A program made the position numbers and the translations under genes. A stretch of DNA of 64,000 bases from Strigops habroptila (lineage: Eukaryota; Chordata; Aves; Psittaciformes; Psittacidae): positions 38,972,949-39,036,948 of the forward strand of contig NC_044302.2 in assembly GCF_004027225.2 (NCBI RefSeq). Reading direction: 5' to 3'. Shown here in pieces: positions 36,942-48,471 of the stretch (position 1 is the stretch's first letter; every line of letters begins with the position of its first letter). The notes beneath the pieces are model-generated. The model did no database searches and was not told the DNA's origin. It saw only the letters and a program-made list of their open reading frames with translations.

Positions 36942-39443
36942 CTGCAAGAAAATGTAAGACTGTTTACCTTGAATTGTAAAACCATCAGAATTAGTAAGCT
37001 ACAGGATAACCGATACTACCCATTCAACTTTGTATTCAAAAAATAAGTCCTTTTCACCTATACTTTACATAGTAAGTAAAAAGAGAAATTAGAAATAATA
37101 ACACAGAGCTTGCACTTGTCTCTGAATTCCTGTGGATGTTTTGTGATCACTGTACAAGACCAACTGAGATACCTGTCAAAGACTATTATACTTCATATAA
37201 GGACAATGTGGCCTCACAGAAAATAATAGTCCGGAAAAAAAGATATGGCAGAACAAATGTAGGGCCACTTGATTCTTACTTGTATGTGTAAAGGAAGAGG
37301 AAAGAGACAGATTAAGAAGTCACTTCCTACATTTGGTAGCTCGTTTTTACTCAGCTAAATGATAGCTCAGACAACTGCTCTCTACTCTTCTGTCTACAAA
37401 CAAACTCAGAGAGGAGCCTTTACCCACTGGTCTAATCTTCTTCACCTGCAGAACGGAGCTAAGTATGACCTCTGTGTATTCAGGGGAGTAGGAAAAAACC
37501 ACATCTGCTTGCTGCCCAAACTTATCACAGGTCCTACCTGTGCTCTACGCCAACCTTACACGCAGTAGTGCTGTACCTACTGTAGCCTTCAGTGTGGTGT
37601 GATCTGCACTCATTTGTAAAGAACTTTAGAGACCAATATTTAAAAAATTGTGATAGTCAATATTAATTGTTAGTAGTATGAAAGTGGCATCCATACAACA
37701 GACTCCATTCACCATAGAAATGTTACCATAATCTCTCTTATCCTGCCACATACTTATTTCCATAGGAAGGACTCAGTTGAACAAGATAACCTGCAAACCC
37801 TCAATGAAGGTATAGATCTATTTGCCTAAAAAAGTTCTTCTCCCCTTCCCCTCCCATCCAATTTAGACCTTCCATTCTAAAATCAAAACACCCACACCTT
37901 TAGCTTGTCAACCACTACAGGTAACATTCCGTCTTGTTTAGTGTCCTCTAAGTTCCAGTGCTTCTAAACACTGCACAGACAGAATTATTGGCAAACTACT
38001 AAACCCAAGTGACTTACAGCTTTTTGTTACTGTACGTATAGTACCTTTCACCTGGAATATAATTGGTACATTTGGTTTTATTTCCTGGTCCTCGTAAAAT
38101 GACCATGTGAAAATGACTTTTTATCTGCTTCTTCCAGGCTCTGCTTCTGTTGCTGTAGAGGTAATACGTTTTTAGTACTTTAATTCGTGTTGGATCTGCA
38201 GAACTAATACAGTTCTCCACTAGTGAGCTGGACTCTTTCCTAGCTCACATGCCATCAGCAGAAGAGTTAGCTGAGTTCCAAATGCAGTCTTTAAAACTGG
38301 CAATGTGAAAGCCAGAATGAATCCAGATGACTTTTTAGGCTCGGGGTTGTACTTGCAGGGCTGGCAGAAAAATAAACTTTTTAGGTTTAAGATATCAGAG
38401 TGGATCTTGAAACTGCTACAGAAATAAAGGTAGGATCTTGACATACTGAATTGCCATCACATTTTACAATACAGACATGCTTTATGTAGACCCTTTCTTC
38501 TTTTAATTTTCCATCTTCCTTCCTCTTGCCTACACACTTCCTTAGATTATTTTAAAATTACTCCTACCATCTGTCAACATTGGCTTATATTGCAACTTCC
38601 CAGATACTCTCTTTTAAAAGCCAGGGAAGCTTTCATTTGAGATTAGATTGTGATGCAGTTTATCTGTTCTATTTGCCTTTTATGCTTCCTTCAACTTCTA
38701 TTTCTAAATATCTAAATAATGTAGCTAACAGCTTCTTATGCTTTTAGCTGTAATGGAAATCTCTGACACTTCTACTGAGTTAAAGTTCTCATCCCACTTA
38801 AACATTTTACTGTGCTAAAAGAATCGAAGTTTCCTCCATTTTCACAGTTTAACTAGTTAGCAAATAGCTCACAGAAACCCACACATCTTGCCAGAACTGT
38901 CCCTAAAGACATATAACATACACATACCTATCTAACATAACATTGAAAATGTGGGATCATAACTTCTTGGAATATTTAAGATTAAAACCAGACCGATTTA
39001 GGAGACAGGATTACTATAGTTTCAGGGGTAAGAGGGTCTACTTACTTTATAATATTTAATGCTCAAATGTTGAAGGTCTTAGCTTAGACAATGTTCACAG
39101 CAAGTAATATGTAAGGACCCTTCTGTGTCTACTTAGACAACTGTGGATTCCCACTACCACCTAATGGAATCAGGGAGCTCAATAACTGAACAAGGAACAG
39201 TCTGAGGCCTTGGGCTCTACTGAAGTATCTTTCATAGTATGTTGCCTTACTTATCATCTGCTTTGTTTCAAATAAAAGAATAGCCACTCTATGAAGCAGA
39301 AAATAGAACAGCTGAACTAAGTAAAAAAGAGACAAATGGATGATTGTGTAGTATATACTGAGTTTCTTACTATATGTCTATATATCACTTACTATCAAAA
39401 AAACACCCCAAAATAAAACAACCCCCTCAAAAACCTAACCCAA

Positions 39444-40316
39444 TCCGAAATGACACCAAGCTGTGTGGTTCAGTTGATATGTTGGACGGAGGGGATGCCA
39501 TCCAGAGGGACCTTGACACGCTTGTGAGGTGGGCCGATGTCAACCTTATGAGTTCAACCAAGCCAAGTGCAAGGTCCTACACCTGGGTTGGGGCAATCCC
39601 AGGCACTGCTACAGGTTGGGCGGAGAAACGATTCAGAGCAGCCCTGCAGAGAAGGACTTGAGGGTGTTGGTTGATGAGAAGCTGAACATGAGCTGGCAGT
39701 GTGCGTTTGCAGCCCAGAAACCAACCGTATCCTGGGCTGCATCAAAAGAAGTGTGACCAGCAGGTCAAAGGAGGTGATCCTGCCCCTCTACTCTGCTCTC
39801 ATGAGACCTCACTTGGAGTATTGTGTACAGTTCTGGTGTCCTCAACATAAAAAGGACATGGAGCTGTTGGAGCAAGTCCAGAGGAGGGCCACGAGGATGA
39901 TAAGAAGGCTGGAGCACCTCCTGTCTGAAGACAGGCCGAGAGAGTGGGGTCTGTTCAGCCTGGAGAAGAGAAGGCGGTGTGGAGACCTCATAGCAGCCTT
40001 CCAGTATCTGAAGGGGGTCTATAAGGATGCTGGGGAAGGACTCTTCCTTAGGGACTGTAGTGGTAGGACAAGCGGTAGGTAATGGCTTCAAACTTAAACA
40101 GGGGAAGTTTAGATTCGATATAAGGAAGAAGTTCTTTACAGTGAGGGTGGTGAAGCACTGGAATGGGTTGCCCAGGGAGGTTGTGGATGCTCCATCCGTG
40201 GCGGTGTCCAAGGTCAGTTTGGACAGAGCCTTGGGTGACATGGTTTAGTGCAAGGTGTCCCTGCCCATGATCTTACGGTCCTTTCCAACCCTTACTATTC
40301 TATGATTCTGTGATTT
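39444..40316 (+). mobile_element. CR1 retroposon, 5'-truncated, relatively intact
   Basis: About 870 bp of the CR1 3' end, from inside the reverse-transcriptase ORF (gacaccaagctgtgtgg, catccagagggaccttgaca, 'ttcaaccaagccaagtgcaa') through the 3' untranslated region to the tail ATTCTATGATTCTGTG. Translation in pieces gives typical ORF2 C-terminal blocks (LYSALMRPHLEYCVQFWCPQ; GLPREVV), broken by frameshifts and stops, so it is non-functional. It is the best-preserved CR1 here. It lies antisense to SNCAIP inside an intron. Confidence 0.95.
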
Positions 40317-41851
40317 CTATAAAACCTCAGAACACACTAGCAACTTGCACACACCTTGGCATATCTCTGCAATAACTTTTTTATTCAGTTGTTTTTACAG
40401 CTATTCCTACGATTTTTCAGGAAAATCATGGATTTTGTTTACAGAACACAGAAAAGTGTGTTTACAGAGCACAGAAAAGAGGATATTAAACCACTTTCTC
40501 ATCTTCATCTTTTGACTCATGTTTGCTTTGATCTTTGCCTTGATAGAGATTTTGGCTTGCATATCAAAAGGATTAACAAGTCTCTCACTGATTAATTGCT
40601 TTGCACATCCAGGCCCATAAATGTAGGACAGTGCAACTCTTTGGGAATGCAAGTAGAACGGTCTGTCATCCAGCAGCACTGTAAAAGTAGTCTAGGGGAG
40701 CATTAATTTTATGTCATTAGTTCTGACCTGATCTCTTCAGGCCAGGAAAGTCCAAATACAAATCATTACTGCTAATGTCATCAGTGCTAGAAACCATGTA
40801 TTTGTGCAGGTAAGAATTTTCTACACTGGCATCTAAGGTTTTTTAGGCAGATGAAATCAGTAAGGGAATAACTAAGATTTTAAGACTTACGGAGATCTCA
40901 GGAAGTAAAATGAAAGCAAATATTTTGTATAGACTCTGCAAGAAACTTTTGTGTCCTAAGAATTTTGTTTAATTCAGAAAGTCCTACTGGATTGAGAAAA
41001 CTTCTATAATTAGCAAGACATGCAAACCTAAGCTTTTATTTTTAAACCAGTAACAGCTGGGGTTTTTTGTTCCTTCCCTCTTTTGAGGAAAAGCCCCAGT
41101 TAATACTCTGTGAAGATTCAATGGAGCGTTTGTAGTTACAACTTATTTCCTTCTTTCAAACATAAAGGCTTTTCTACCTGAATGGAGACTTAGACCCAAC
41201 TCAAAAGGTTTTGCTATACTTCTCTGTATTTGTCATCTGAGCTGCTTTGGGTCAAAGAGCTGAAAGATGTGAGAACTCTGGCAAAATATGATTTTACTGT
41301 TTTGGTTGTGTGCCTTCTTTTCAGGAATGGCTCCAAAAAGTGTGATGAATTGGGATCACTTCTCTCTAGAACTGCTCTATATGCCTTGATGACTGGGAGG
41401 GCTCATGAGAAGAGAACAAAAGATGGTACTTCCTTCTTTGGTTTAGGACCTTTGAAAACACGTCTTGCTAGATGCTGGTCTAAGACAGTTTCTGTGCTGT
41501 TGTTCTTGCATGATATCAACCACTCTGGTCTTCCTGTAGTTGGGGACATACAGTATTATCAGAGAGAGACTCCTAAGCACCCAGAATAAAAGAAGACTGC
41601 ATGATCAGCTCGTGTTTACAGCACTTGACGGAAGGCTCGGAAGCACATTAGAGCTTTATGTGTTGATATGAACCATTCAAGTAATCTATCATAATGCAAT
41701 CACAGCTCCTCTGTTTCTAGAACATTGCCTATTAACACCAGCAGAAGTAGGTGGAAGAAATATAGGAAAGCCAGCTCATCTGCCCAAGTTAGAGCTATCC
41801 CTGTGTAAATGTAGTTTGAAGTGATTAAGCATCAACTGGACTTCCATCTGT

Positions 41852-41864
41852 CGCCATCTGGTGC
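41852..41864 (-). promoter_or_regulatory. Strong candidate CTCF site
   Basis: Plus strand CGCCATCTGGTGC fits 12 of 13 positions of the reverse-complement CTCF core YGCCMYCTNSTGG. It is intronic in SNCAIP and has the same orientation as the candidates at 10519 and 17684. Confidence 0.45.
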
Positions 41865-43447
41865 TTTCAGGATTTTCAGAGCTGCTGTAGCCAATGAATT
41901 TTCCTGCTACGCTAGAGGTAAGTATGCTTGAGAAGATGTCGATGCCCAGGCATGTACTTCCTTGGATTTTTATGCAGGATGCGGCTGCAAAGCAATGCAA
42001 GAGTTTTCTGTCATCCTCTCTAGCTCCTGAACATGGGCCTCTGAACATGGTCTGTTGCTTCTACCAGAGCCACTCACGTCCTGAAGCTTGCAGCCCAAAT
42101 AGCCACACAGAAGCTGTTCTTTCAAGCAGAAAATAGAATATTTCACTGCTTCAGTAAACTGCAACAGGAATGCACAAGAGACTCAGTCTCTTTGAGATGA
42201 GGAAGAAAAGACTGATGCTGCACTTACTGAAGCTAAATCTGAAGCCTGAAAAAATAGGCTGCTGAAAGGAAGCAGCTTTAACCCCAGCTGAGACAAGTAA
42301 AGGAACCCATCAGGAGCCAGATAAGAATAATTTAAATGACTTCCTATATGTGCAGTCTGTGAGATGACAGGGAGAGATTTGGAAAAGTGGTAATATTTTT
42401 GTCAGAACTAGACTATTTCTATGGGGGTAATCAGCCTGCTGGCTGACATAACAAGTCTTTCTTTTCCATATAAGAAATAACACTTATATCAAGTACTGGA
42501 TGAGCACTGAAGAGAACTGAAACATGGAGAATTTGAGGTTGCCATTCCTGCTTCCGGTGTGTGCATTTTTTTCCTGCTGAGTTATGGGGATAATAAATTT
42601 CATTATATATTGAGATGAATCAGATGGTAATGAAGGCTACTCAGGAAATATCCTATGTTCTGGATTTTTTCCTTGTGTATTTTAGTATTTCTCAGCACAT
42701 GAACCAACTAAAAAACACCTGGTACGGAGGATTATCAGAAATTATTTTCACAGCTTGTGGTGGCTGACCAGCTCTTCATCATGTATCTAAGTTGAAACAA
42801 CATTAGGTCAGTGCTGATGCTTTCTAAGACTTACGAGACTATCAACATGCTAAGTCACAGTAACTGCATGTACAATAAAAGCAAGCAGTTGCATAAATTC
42901 ATGTTTCAAAATAACAGGCTCTTTACAGAATGTTTATTAAAAACCATACTAAAATATTAAAACCAGCTCCTATGAAGAAAAAACAGAACATATTTCCTGA
43001 GAAGCCATTATGGGCTTCGGTGACCTTTCAAGTCCAAAAAAACCACCTCGACTATTTCCATTACTTCTCCCAACATCAACCTCCACCACTGTAACTGGGA
43101 AGAGCCACTCACTGTATATAAAAGCATGCTACGTGAACAGAAATTATTATCAGCAATGATGTGATCCCTAGGTATGCAAACGGAAAAGGGACCGGATTGC
43201 TCCATATATACCCTGTTCCGCTCCCACTCCTTTCATCTATGTTCACAGCAAGCTGCTACAAAGAGAACAGCTGAAAAACTGAGCTGCTAAAGGTGAAGGG
43301 GCAAATGCTTGAGAGCAGGAAAAAGTGGAGAAATATGACTTGAAAGTATCATATGTAAGAAGCAGAAAACAGACACTGCTAATAAATTGAAGATAAAGTA
43401 CGGTATTGTTCTAAGAATGATCCCAGTGCTAGCAATGAAACACTTAC

Positions 43448-43617
43448 TCCTTCAGCTGCTTAGTTAGCTTGACCACCTGAGAGGCCAATGACATACATGT
43501 CTCCACAACTACCAAGTAGCGGGAACACATGGTGTGCCCATGTCGCTCAGCACTTTGTGAGGGTTTCTCTCCCACGTGGTTTTGCATGGTGACATTTGCT
43601 CCATATTCAACCAATGT
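43448..43617 (-). CDS. SNCAIP: SNCAIP exon, last ankyrin repeat and start of coiled coil
   Basis: A 170-bp exon with acceptor tatttttacag and donor GGA|GTAAGT. It begins on a codon boundary and ends in phase 2 inside the glutamate codon of KQLKE. It encodes TLVEYGANVTMQNHVGEKPS, a typical ankyrin ending, then the strongly conserved stretch SRYLVVVETCMSLASQVVKL and TKQLK, where the coiled coil begins. Nearly identical to human synphilin-1 (AGEKPSQSAERQGHTLC there, VGEKPSQSAERHGHTMC here). Together with the following exon it forms the core for dimerisation and alpha-synuclein contact. Confidence 0.96.
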
Positions 43618-44565
43618 CTGTAAAAATACAAAAGGAAACATTGACATCTCTAAATGTCTCTGCTCTGACTTCTAGTCAACCACAATAGCGGCTGGGCCCA
43701 AATCACTCCTGAATAAAATGCTCAGAAATGCTGGTCTAAGCCAATCATTTTTAAAAGTCAGTCACTGACAAGTCTGTATGCAGACTGAGCTCAAAACACA
43801 TACCACTAAAATCTATCAGTCATGTGCAAGGAGAACACAGAAGAATGAGCTGTTGTTCAAAAGAACTATGAAAAGGTTATATTCTTCCTTCCTCTCCCTT
43901 TGCAGTTCTACTCAATCTTCTGCTCACTTGTTTGTACAGTACAGCATGACTTGTAGCATTCATACAGGAAGTGGGACTACCAAATGAAAGCACAGGACTT
44001 ACTTTCAGGCACCTATTGGTTATCTCCTGAGCCACAGTAACAAAAGTTTTTCAGATGCATATGTCTATGCATTACTGAACATTTTGCTAAATTTGCACAT
44101 GGTAGTCTTAAAAAAGAAGACACAGGCAACTGCAAATCATAGGACTTGATAACAACAGGGTCCAGGGCAGAGTGAACGCATTGCTAGCCAGTTTATAGAA
44201 GATGGTGATGAGCTGTAATGGCTTACCAGGTCTGATATCTACTGTTCTCAGGATGTCTGCACTGCATGGCATTGCAACATACCCTTAGAATCTCATTTTA
44301 GGAGTGTGTTTACTACAGTATTTGCTGACTCCTTTTCTGGTTTAGTTTTCAATTTCGTACCACAGCAGAATCCCTGAGTTTAAAACATTCAGCAGAGCAG
44401 TCTCAATTTCCTGATTCCTTAGCCAAGTGATGTTTGGATACGAAAATATGGCAGATACTTTCCAACAATTCCTTTAGGTCAGATGGGCAAAAATTTCTTT
44501 TTGCAGAAAAAAAAAAATCTGTACAACCACTTTTCCTATCTGATTAGGTCTTCTTTTTTTTCTTA

Positions 44566-44615
44566 GTTGGTGTTGTTGCTGTTGTTGCTGTTGTTTTTGG
44601 TTTTGTTTGTTTGCT
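44566..44615 (+). repeat. (GTT)n/(GTTTT)n low-complexity tract
   Basis: GTTGTTGCT units grading into GTTTTTGGTTTTGTTTG. Confidence 0.8.
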
Positions 44616-44636
44616 TGGGGTTCTTTTGTATGTGTT

Positions 44637-44702
44637 TTTTTTAATGCTGAAAGAAGTCTCATTTTAATGCTGAAAGAAGTGCAAAGAAGTCTCTCTTTGC
44701 AC
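44637..44702 (+). repeat. Short tandem duplication plus hairpin
   Basis: TTTTAATGCTGAAAGAAGT occurs twice in a row, and AAAGAAGT recurs a third time. The third copy sits in an inverted repeat, GTGCAAAG (44679-44686) and CTTTGCAC (44695-44702), with an 8-nt loop. Confidence 0.7.
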
Positions 44703-45020
44703 TTGTTTGGTTACCCCCTCTGTTCTGTTTTAAAGATATACTCAAATATGTGCTAACTTTTAGTCTTTAAGAGAAATAATGGCTTATACTTTGATGTATA
44801 CTTCTGCGTTACTCACAGTACTAGCAAAAAAATCTAGCTTGTTGCTGAAGAACTGTCCAGGTTGTGAGCATGACATTTGAGTTACTTCTGGGACTTGAAA
44901 CCAGAGCATTGTAAAGGCAAAGAAGTTCTGTCAGGCTGACCTCAAGACATCCAATAACTGAAGCAAGAGTTGAGACCAAACCTTCAGCCTTTTCAATCCA
45001 TTTATGATAATCAGTGTTAT

Positions 45021-45025
45021 GCACT
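45021..45025 (+). repeat. Target-site duplication, left copy
   Basis: GCACT immediately before the LTR, repeated exactly at 45597-45601. Confidence 0.85.
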
Positions 45026-45596
45026 TGTCCTGGGTTCAGCTATAGCAGTCATTTTTCTCCTGCTTAGTAGCTGGTGCAGTGCTGTGTTTTTTTAACTTTC
45101 AGCCTGGGAACAACGCTGATAACACTGATGTTTTTAGTTGTTGCTAAGTAATGTTTATTCCAACCAAGGACTTTCTCAGTCTCATGCTTTGCCAGGGAGG
45201 AGGGGAAGCCGGGCGGAAGCAGAGACAGGACACCTGACCCAAACTAGCCAAAGGGGTATTCCATACCATGGCACGTCATGCCCAGTATATAAACCGGGGG
45301 GAGTTACCCGGAAGGCCCAGATCACTGCTCGGGTCGGGCTGGGTATCGGTCGGCGGGTGGTGAGCAATTGTATCCTCTCCCCTTGTTATTTCACTAATCG
45401 TTATTATCATTGGTGGTAGCAGTAGTGGTTTTGTATTATACCTTAGTTGCGGGACTGCTCTTATCTCAACCCGTGGGAGTTACATTCTTCCCATTCTCCT
45501 CCCCATCCCTCCGGGAGCGGGGGGAGTAAGATGGGGGGGGGGAGTGAGCGAGCGGCTGTGTGGTTCTGAGTTACCGGCTGGGCTCAAACCACGACA
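45026..45596 (+). mobile_element. Solo LTR of an endogenous retrovirus
   Basis: 571 bp starting TGTCCTGGGTTCAG and ending CTCAAACCACGACA. The ends form an 11-of-14 imperfect inverted repeat with canonical TG...CA termini. A TATA box, TATATAAA, lies at 45286-45293, so the LTR reads on the plus strand, antisense to SNCAIP. Exact 5-bp direct repeats (GCACT) flank it, so insertion was by retroviral integration and the internal part was later lost by LTR-LTR recombination. It is GC- and CpG-richer than its surroundings. I saw no AATAAA in it. The type resembles LTRs common in passerine and other neoavian genomes; 5-bp duplication suits an ERVL-like group, but the assignment is tentative. No viral gene is present. 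Confidence 0.9.
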
Positions 45597-45601
45597 GCAC
45601 T
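45597..45601 (+). repeat. Target-site duplication, right copy
   Basis: GCACT immediately after the LTR, identical to 45021-45025. Confidence 0.85.
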
Positions 45602-48161
45602 ATTTGCTTTACTGGTGAACATTTAAGATAGGGCCTAAATGTTCTCAGCAATGTTCACACATTGCTTATAGCACTCTGGAAAAAATTCTGAACAAAATCA
45701 TAATTCATTCTTGAGCTACAGCACTATTAACATCACACATACAGATGAAAAGGTATTGCGTGGCTGAGCTCTTGGCTGACTTATGCAAGCAGAGTTGGTA
45801 ATCCACCAAGGATTGGAGTGGCCTTGTTGACTAAGAACAGCAGACACAGAGACCTCTACATCTGCTTACAGAGAAGAGGAATGGTGATCTGTCTTGAGTT
45901 GCTAAATCCATACAGAAAGGGAACTTACCAAGAGTCTTTCACTGCATCTCATGTCAATAAATTTGGCTTAATTTTCCAATAAAGAAAATTAAGAAGGGAA
46001 AGTTCTGCAGAAAACAATCTTATAGTTTGGAACATGATAAGAGTGTCATCTGTTCAATGAGAGGGCCAGAAAATCACTGACAGCTGGTGACCCTCCATCT
46101 TTTGTAATGCTACTTACAATCTCCGTGCTTCCTTTATCACTTCTTTCCTTTTACCATATCATTCACTGTATATTGTTTTAAATTAGACTATAAGTTCACT
46201 GGGAAGAGGGCTTATTTTGTTTAAAGCACACCAAAACCTCAACTACACTTAAGACTGTGAGGTGTTCATGAAGTGACACTACTAACATTGTATATTTTTG
46301 TTGTCATTAGATATTATCATGTTTTATTTCTCATGGTTTCACTTCAACTCAAACCACTTTTTGATTTATACATTTATCTACAATATCATCAATACTATCT
46401 ACATAATATCAAGAATTCTAAGCTCTTTATTAAGGTTCTTCACAGGGAAAGCAGGGCTATTCTCTTTTTTGTTTTGTTTTATACGTGAAAACAGCTGCAG
46501 ATGTCATCACTCTGTTCAAAATCATCTACTCTCATTTCTCTTTCAAATTCATTGTCCATCTTGATGAGGCACACCCTACCACAGTGGTGCTCCCCACTAG
46601 TAAATCATCAACATTTCTTCTATCCACTTTTTTCCAACTGATTATAGCTTGTCTACAATATAATATTAAAACCACTAAATTTAGGACGGATGTGATGATC
46701 TGTTTATTTTTTTTCTCATAAGAGTTTGTAGAGGGTCCATCCCTGACATCTTAAAAAAGAAAGACATCAATGAGAAAATGCAGAGATAGTCACGTCCTCC
46801 AAATCTATTTGACTGTGTTCAAGTCTATTCATTCAGCTCAACTGTCGCCTGTTTTTCTTTTTTCATTGTGTGAGATTCTCAAACTGGCTTTATGGAGTTA
46901 TGCCTTCTTGGTGTCCAGGTATATAGATAGACTGCTATAATCATGATAAGCAGCTATGCATCTGTAGATTTAACATAACTGTGCACAAATATATTTAGCT
47001 CTCTGGAGAGGCTAGCTAATGAGAACTGACTAGCTGTATTTCTTTTAGGATTGAACTAATAAAATTTTTCTGTATTTGCAGTGAACTAAGAAGTGCTGTC
47101 ATGTGTGGTAACAGGATTAACACATGTACTGATATATATCTGAGTCCTTAGATTCTGAGATTACTACTCCTTCTTATACAAATTTTCCTCCCCTACCTGG
47201 CTTGATCACTTTGATTTCTGTTCCTCACCTTTCTGACACATGGTTATTTATTCTTTTATCTATTTTTATCCAATGACTAATTTGTTTCTCAAATACCTTT
47301 CTGAAATAATTTTATTATTATTTCTTCTCCAATCAGCTTTCACTCTAAGTGCCGACAACACCAAATACTAAAATGTATTTCTGTAACTAAAGGTTATAGC
47401 AACTTTGATGGGCAAAGAGTACATCTGCAATTCAACTGCAAATCTGCAGAGTTGAGATGTTTAACTTAGCCATCCAGTTCAACTTTATAGCTTTTTTGGT
47501 ATGTCTACACTTGACAATGGCACTGTACAGAGGTATCCAAACTGGTTTATTCAGATCTGGTTCCCAAAAGTACTGTAGCTGCATGAGCCTTCTTAGCAGG
47601 ACAAACTACCCTTTTCAGCAGCTCTATAAAACACAACTATATCGCTTTCAGTGGCCAGGCCAATTCATTGAGAAATAGAAATCGCCGTTACATTGCATTG
47701 TTCAGTATAGACACATTCAGAAATTCTAAGTCTGGAAAGAATGGTTTACTCAGGGTGGAAATCCTTCAACATAGATAAACTTATCTGTTAGACTTCCCCT
47801 AAGCGGGAGAGCTACAACTATTGAAAAAAGAAATGGAAGGAAAATATCAGAAGAGTACACGTATCTACTCTGGCTGCCCTTTTGTAACATAAAAACATAC
47901 ACATTAGCTGCTCATGTATAAACAATATAAGCATGCTTTCTTCTTGCAATGCAACAGTTACTTTAGGCTAACAATAGCATAATTGACAATAGAAACTAAA
48001 TCAAGATCTTTTCAGTATTTCAGTCTGAGTCATACTGGTTTAAAATTTTTCATTCTAGTATATTTTAATGTATCAGTAATTATTCCCTCTTGTAAGATCT
48101 CTTATAATCATTTTAACAGTTGTTTGATGTAAAGAGGTTTCTGGTACAGCTATCACTCTAC

Positions 48162-48287
48162 CTGTATGCATCCTAGATAGCCATGTTGAGCAGCTATGTG
48201 AACAGCAGTATTTCCATCCTGGTCAACTTCATCCAGTGAAATCCCCTGTTCTTGCATGAACTGAAGAAGCCACAGAAGGATTTTCTC
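48162..48287 (-). CDS. SNCAIP: SNCAIP exon, ankyrin region
   Basis: A 126-bp exon of 42 codons, phase 0 at both ends, with acceptor ...ccccctag and donor CAG|GTAGAG. It encodes EKILLWLLQFMQEQGISLDE and then DQDGNTAVHIAAQHGYLGCI before Q, matching human synphilin-1 in nearly every residue. The DGNTAVHIAAQHGYLGC segment is a canonical ankyrin repeat (TxLHxAAxxGHxxxV pattern). The acceptor tract is short and purine-poor only in the last bases, with G-rich sequence (ccctccccctag on the minus strand) upstream. Confidence 0.96.
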
Positions 48288-48448
48288 CTAGGGGGAGGGT
48301 GAAGGAGATGTCACAAAAGAAAAAAAATAATGAAAACCTGTATGTGCTAGATTAAGGCTACTGTCTTCTGTTACTAATACTGTCCATTAATTCCTTGTTT
48401 TCAGTCTCTCTTAATTTTGTAGGACTTAGTGTATCATGGGTCTGCCTC

Positions 48449-48471
48449 GTTTGTTTGTTTGTTTGTTTGTT
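48449..48471 (+). repeat. (GTTT)n microsatellite
   Basis: Nearly six perfect GTTT units. Complementary to the AAAC tract 5 kb away in the same intron. Confidence 0.9.

Larger units (their letters stand above)
36942..43447 (-). other. SNCAIP: SNCAIP intron with a CR1 insertion
   Basis: About 6.5 kb. It contains the plus-strand CR1 at 39444-40316 and a strong candidate CTCF motif at 41852-41864. The other open frames in it are unremarkable. An extra alternative exon is possible here, as human SNCAIP has an alternative exon in this general region, but I could not identify one. Confidence 0.7.
43618..48161 (-). other. SNCAIP: SNCAIP intron with solo LTR
   Basis: About 4.5 kb. It holds a GTT-type microsatellite (44566-44615), a short tandem duplication with a hairpin (44637-44702) and a complete solo LTR (45026-45596). 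No extra in-phase exon was seen. Confidence 0.75.

Noticed and set aside
39374..40248. Several open frames of 75-158 codons
   Set aside because: They are fragments of the CR1 ORF2 and their antisense shadows, with frameshifts between the pieces, so they are listed as a mobile element and not as genes.
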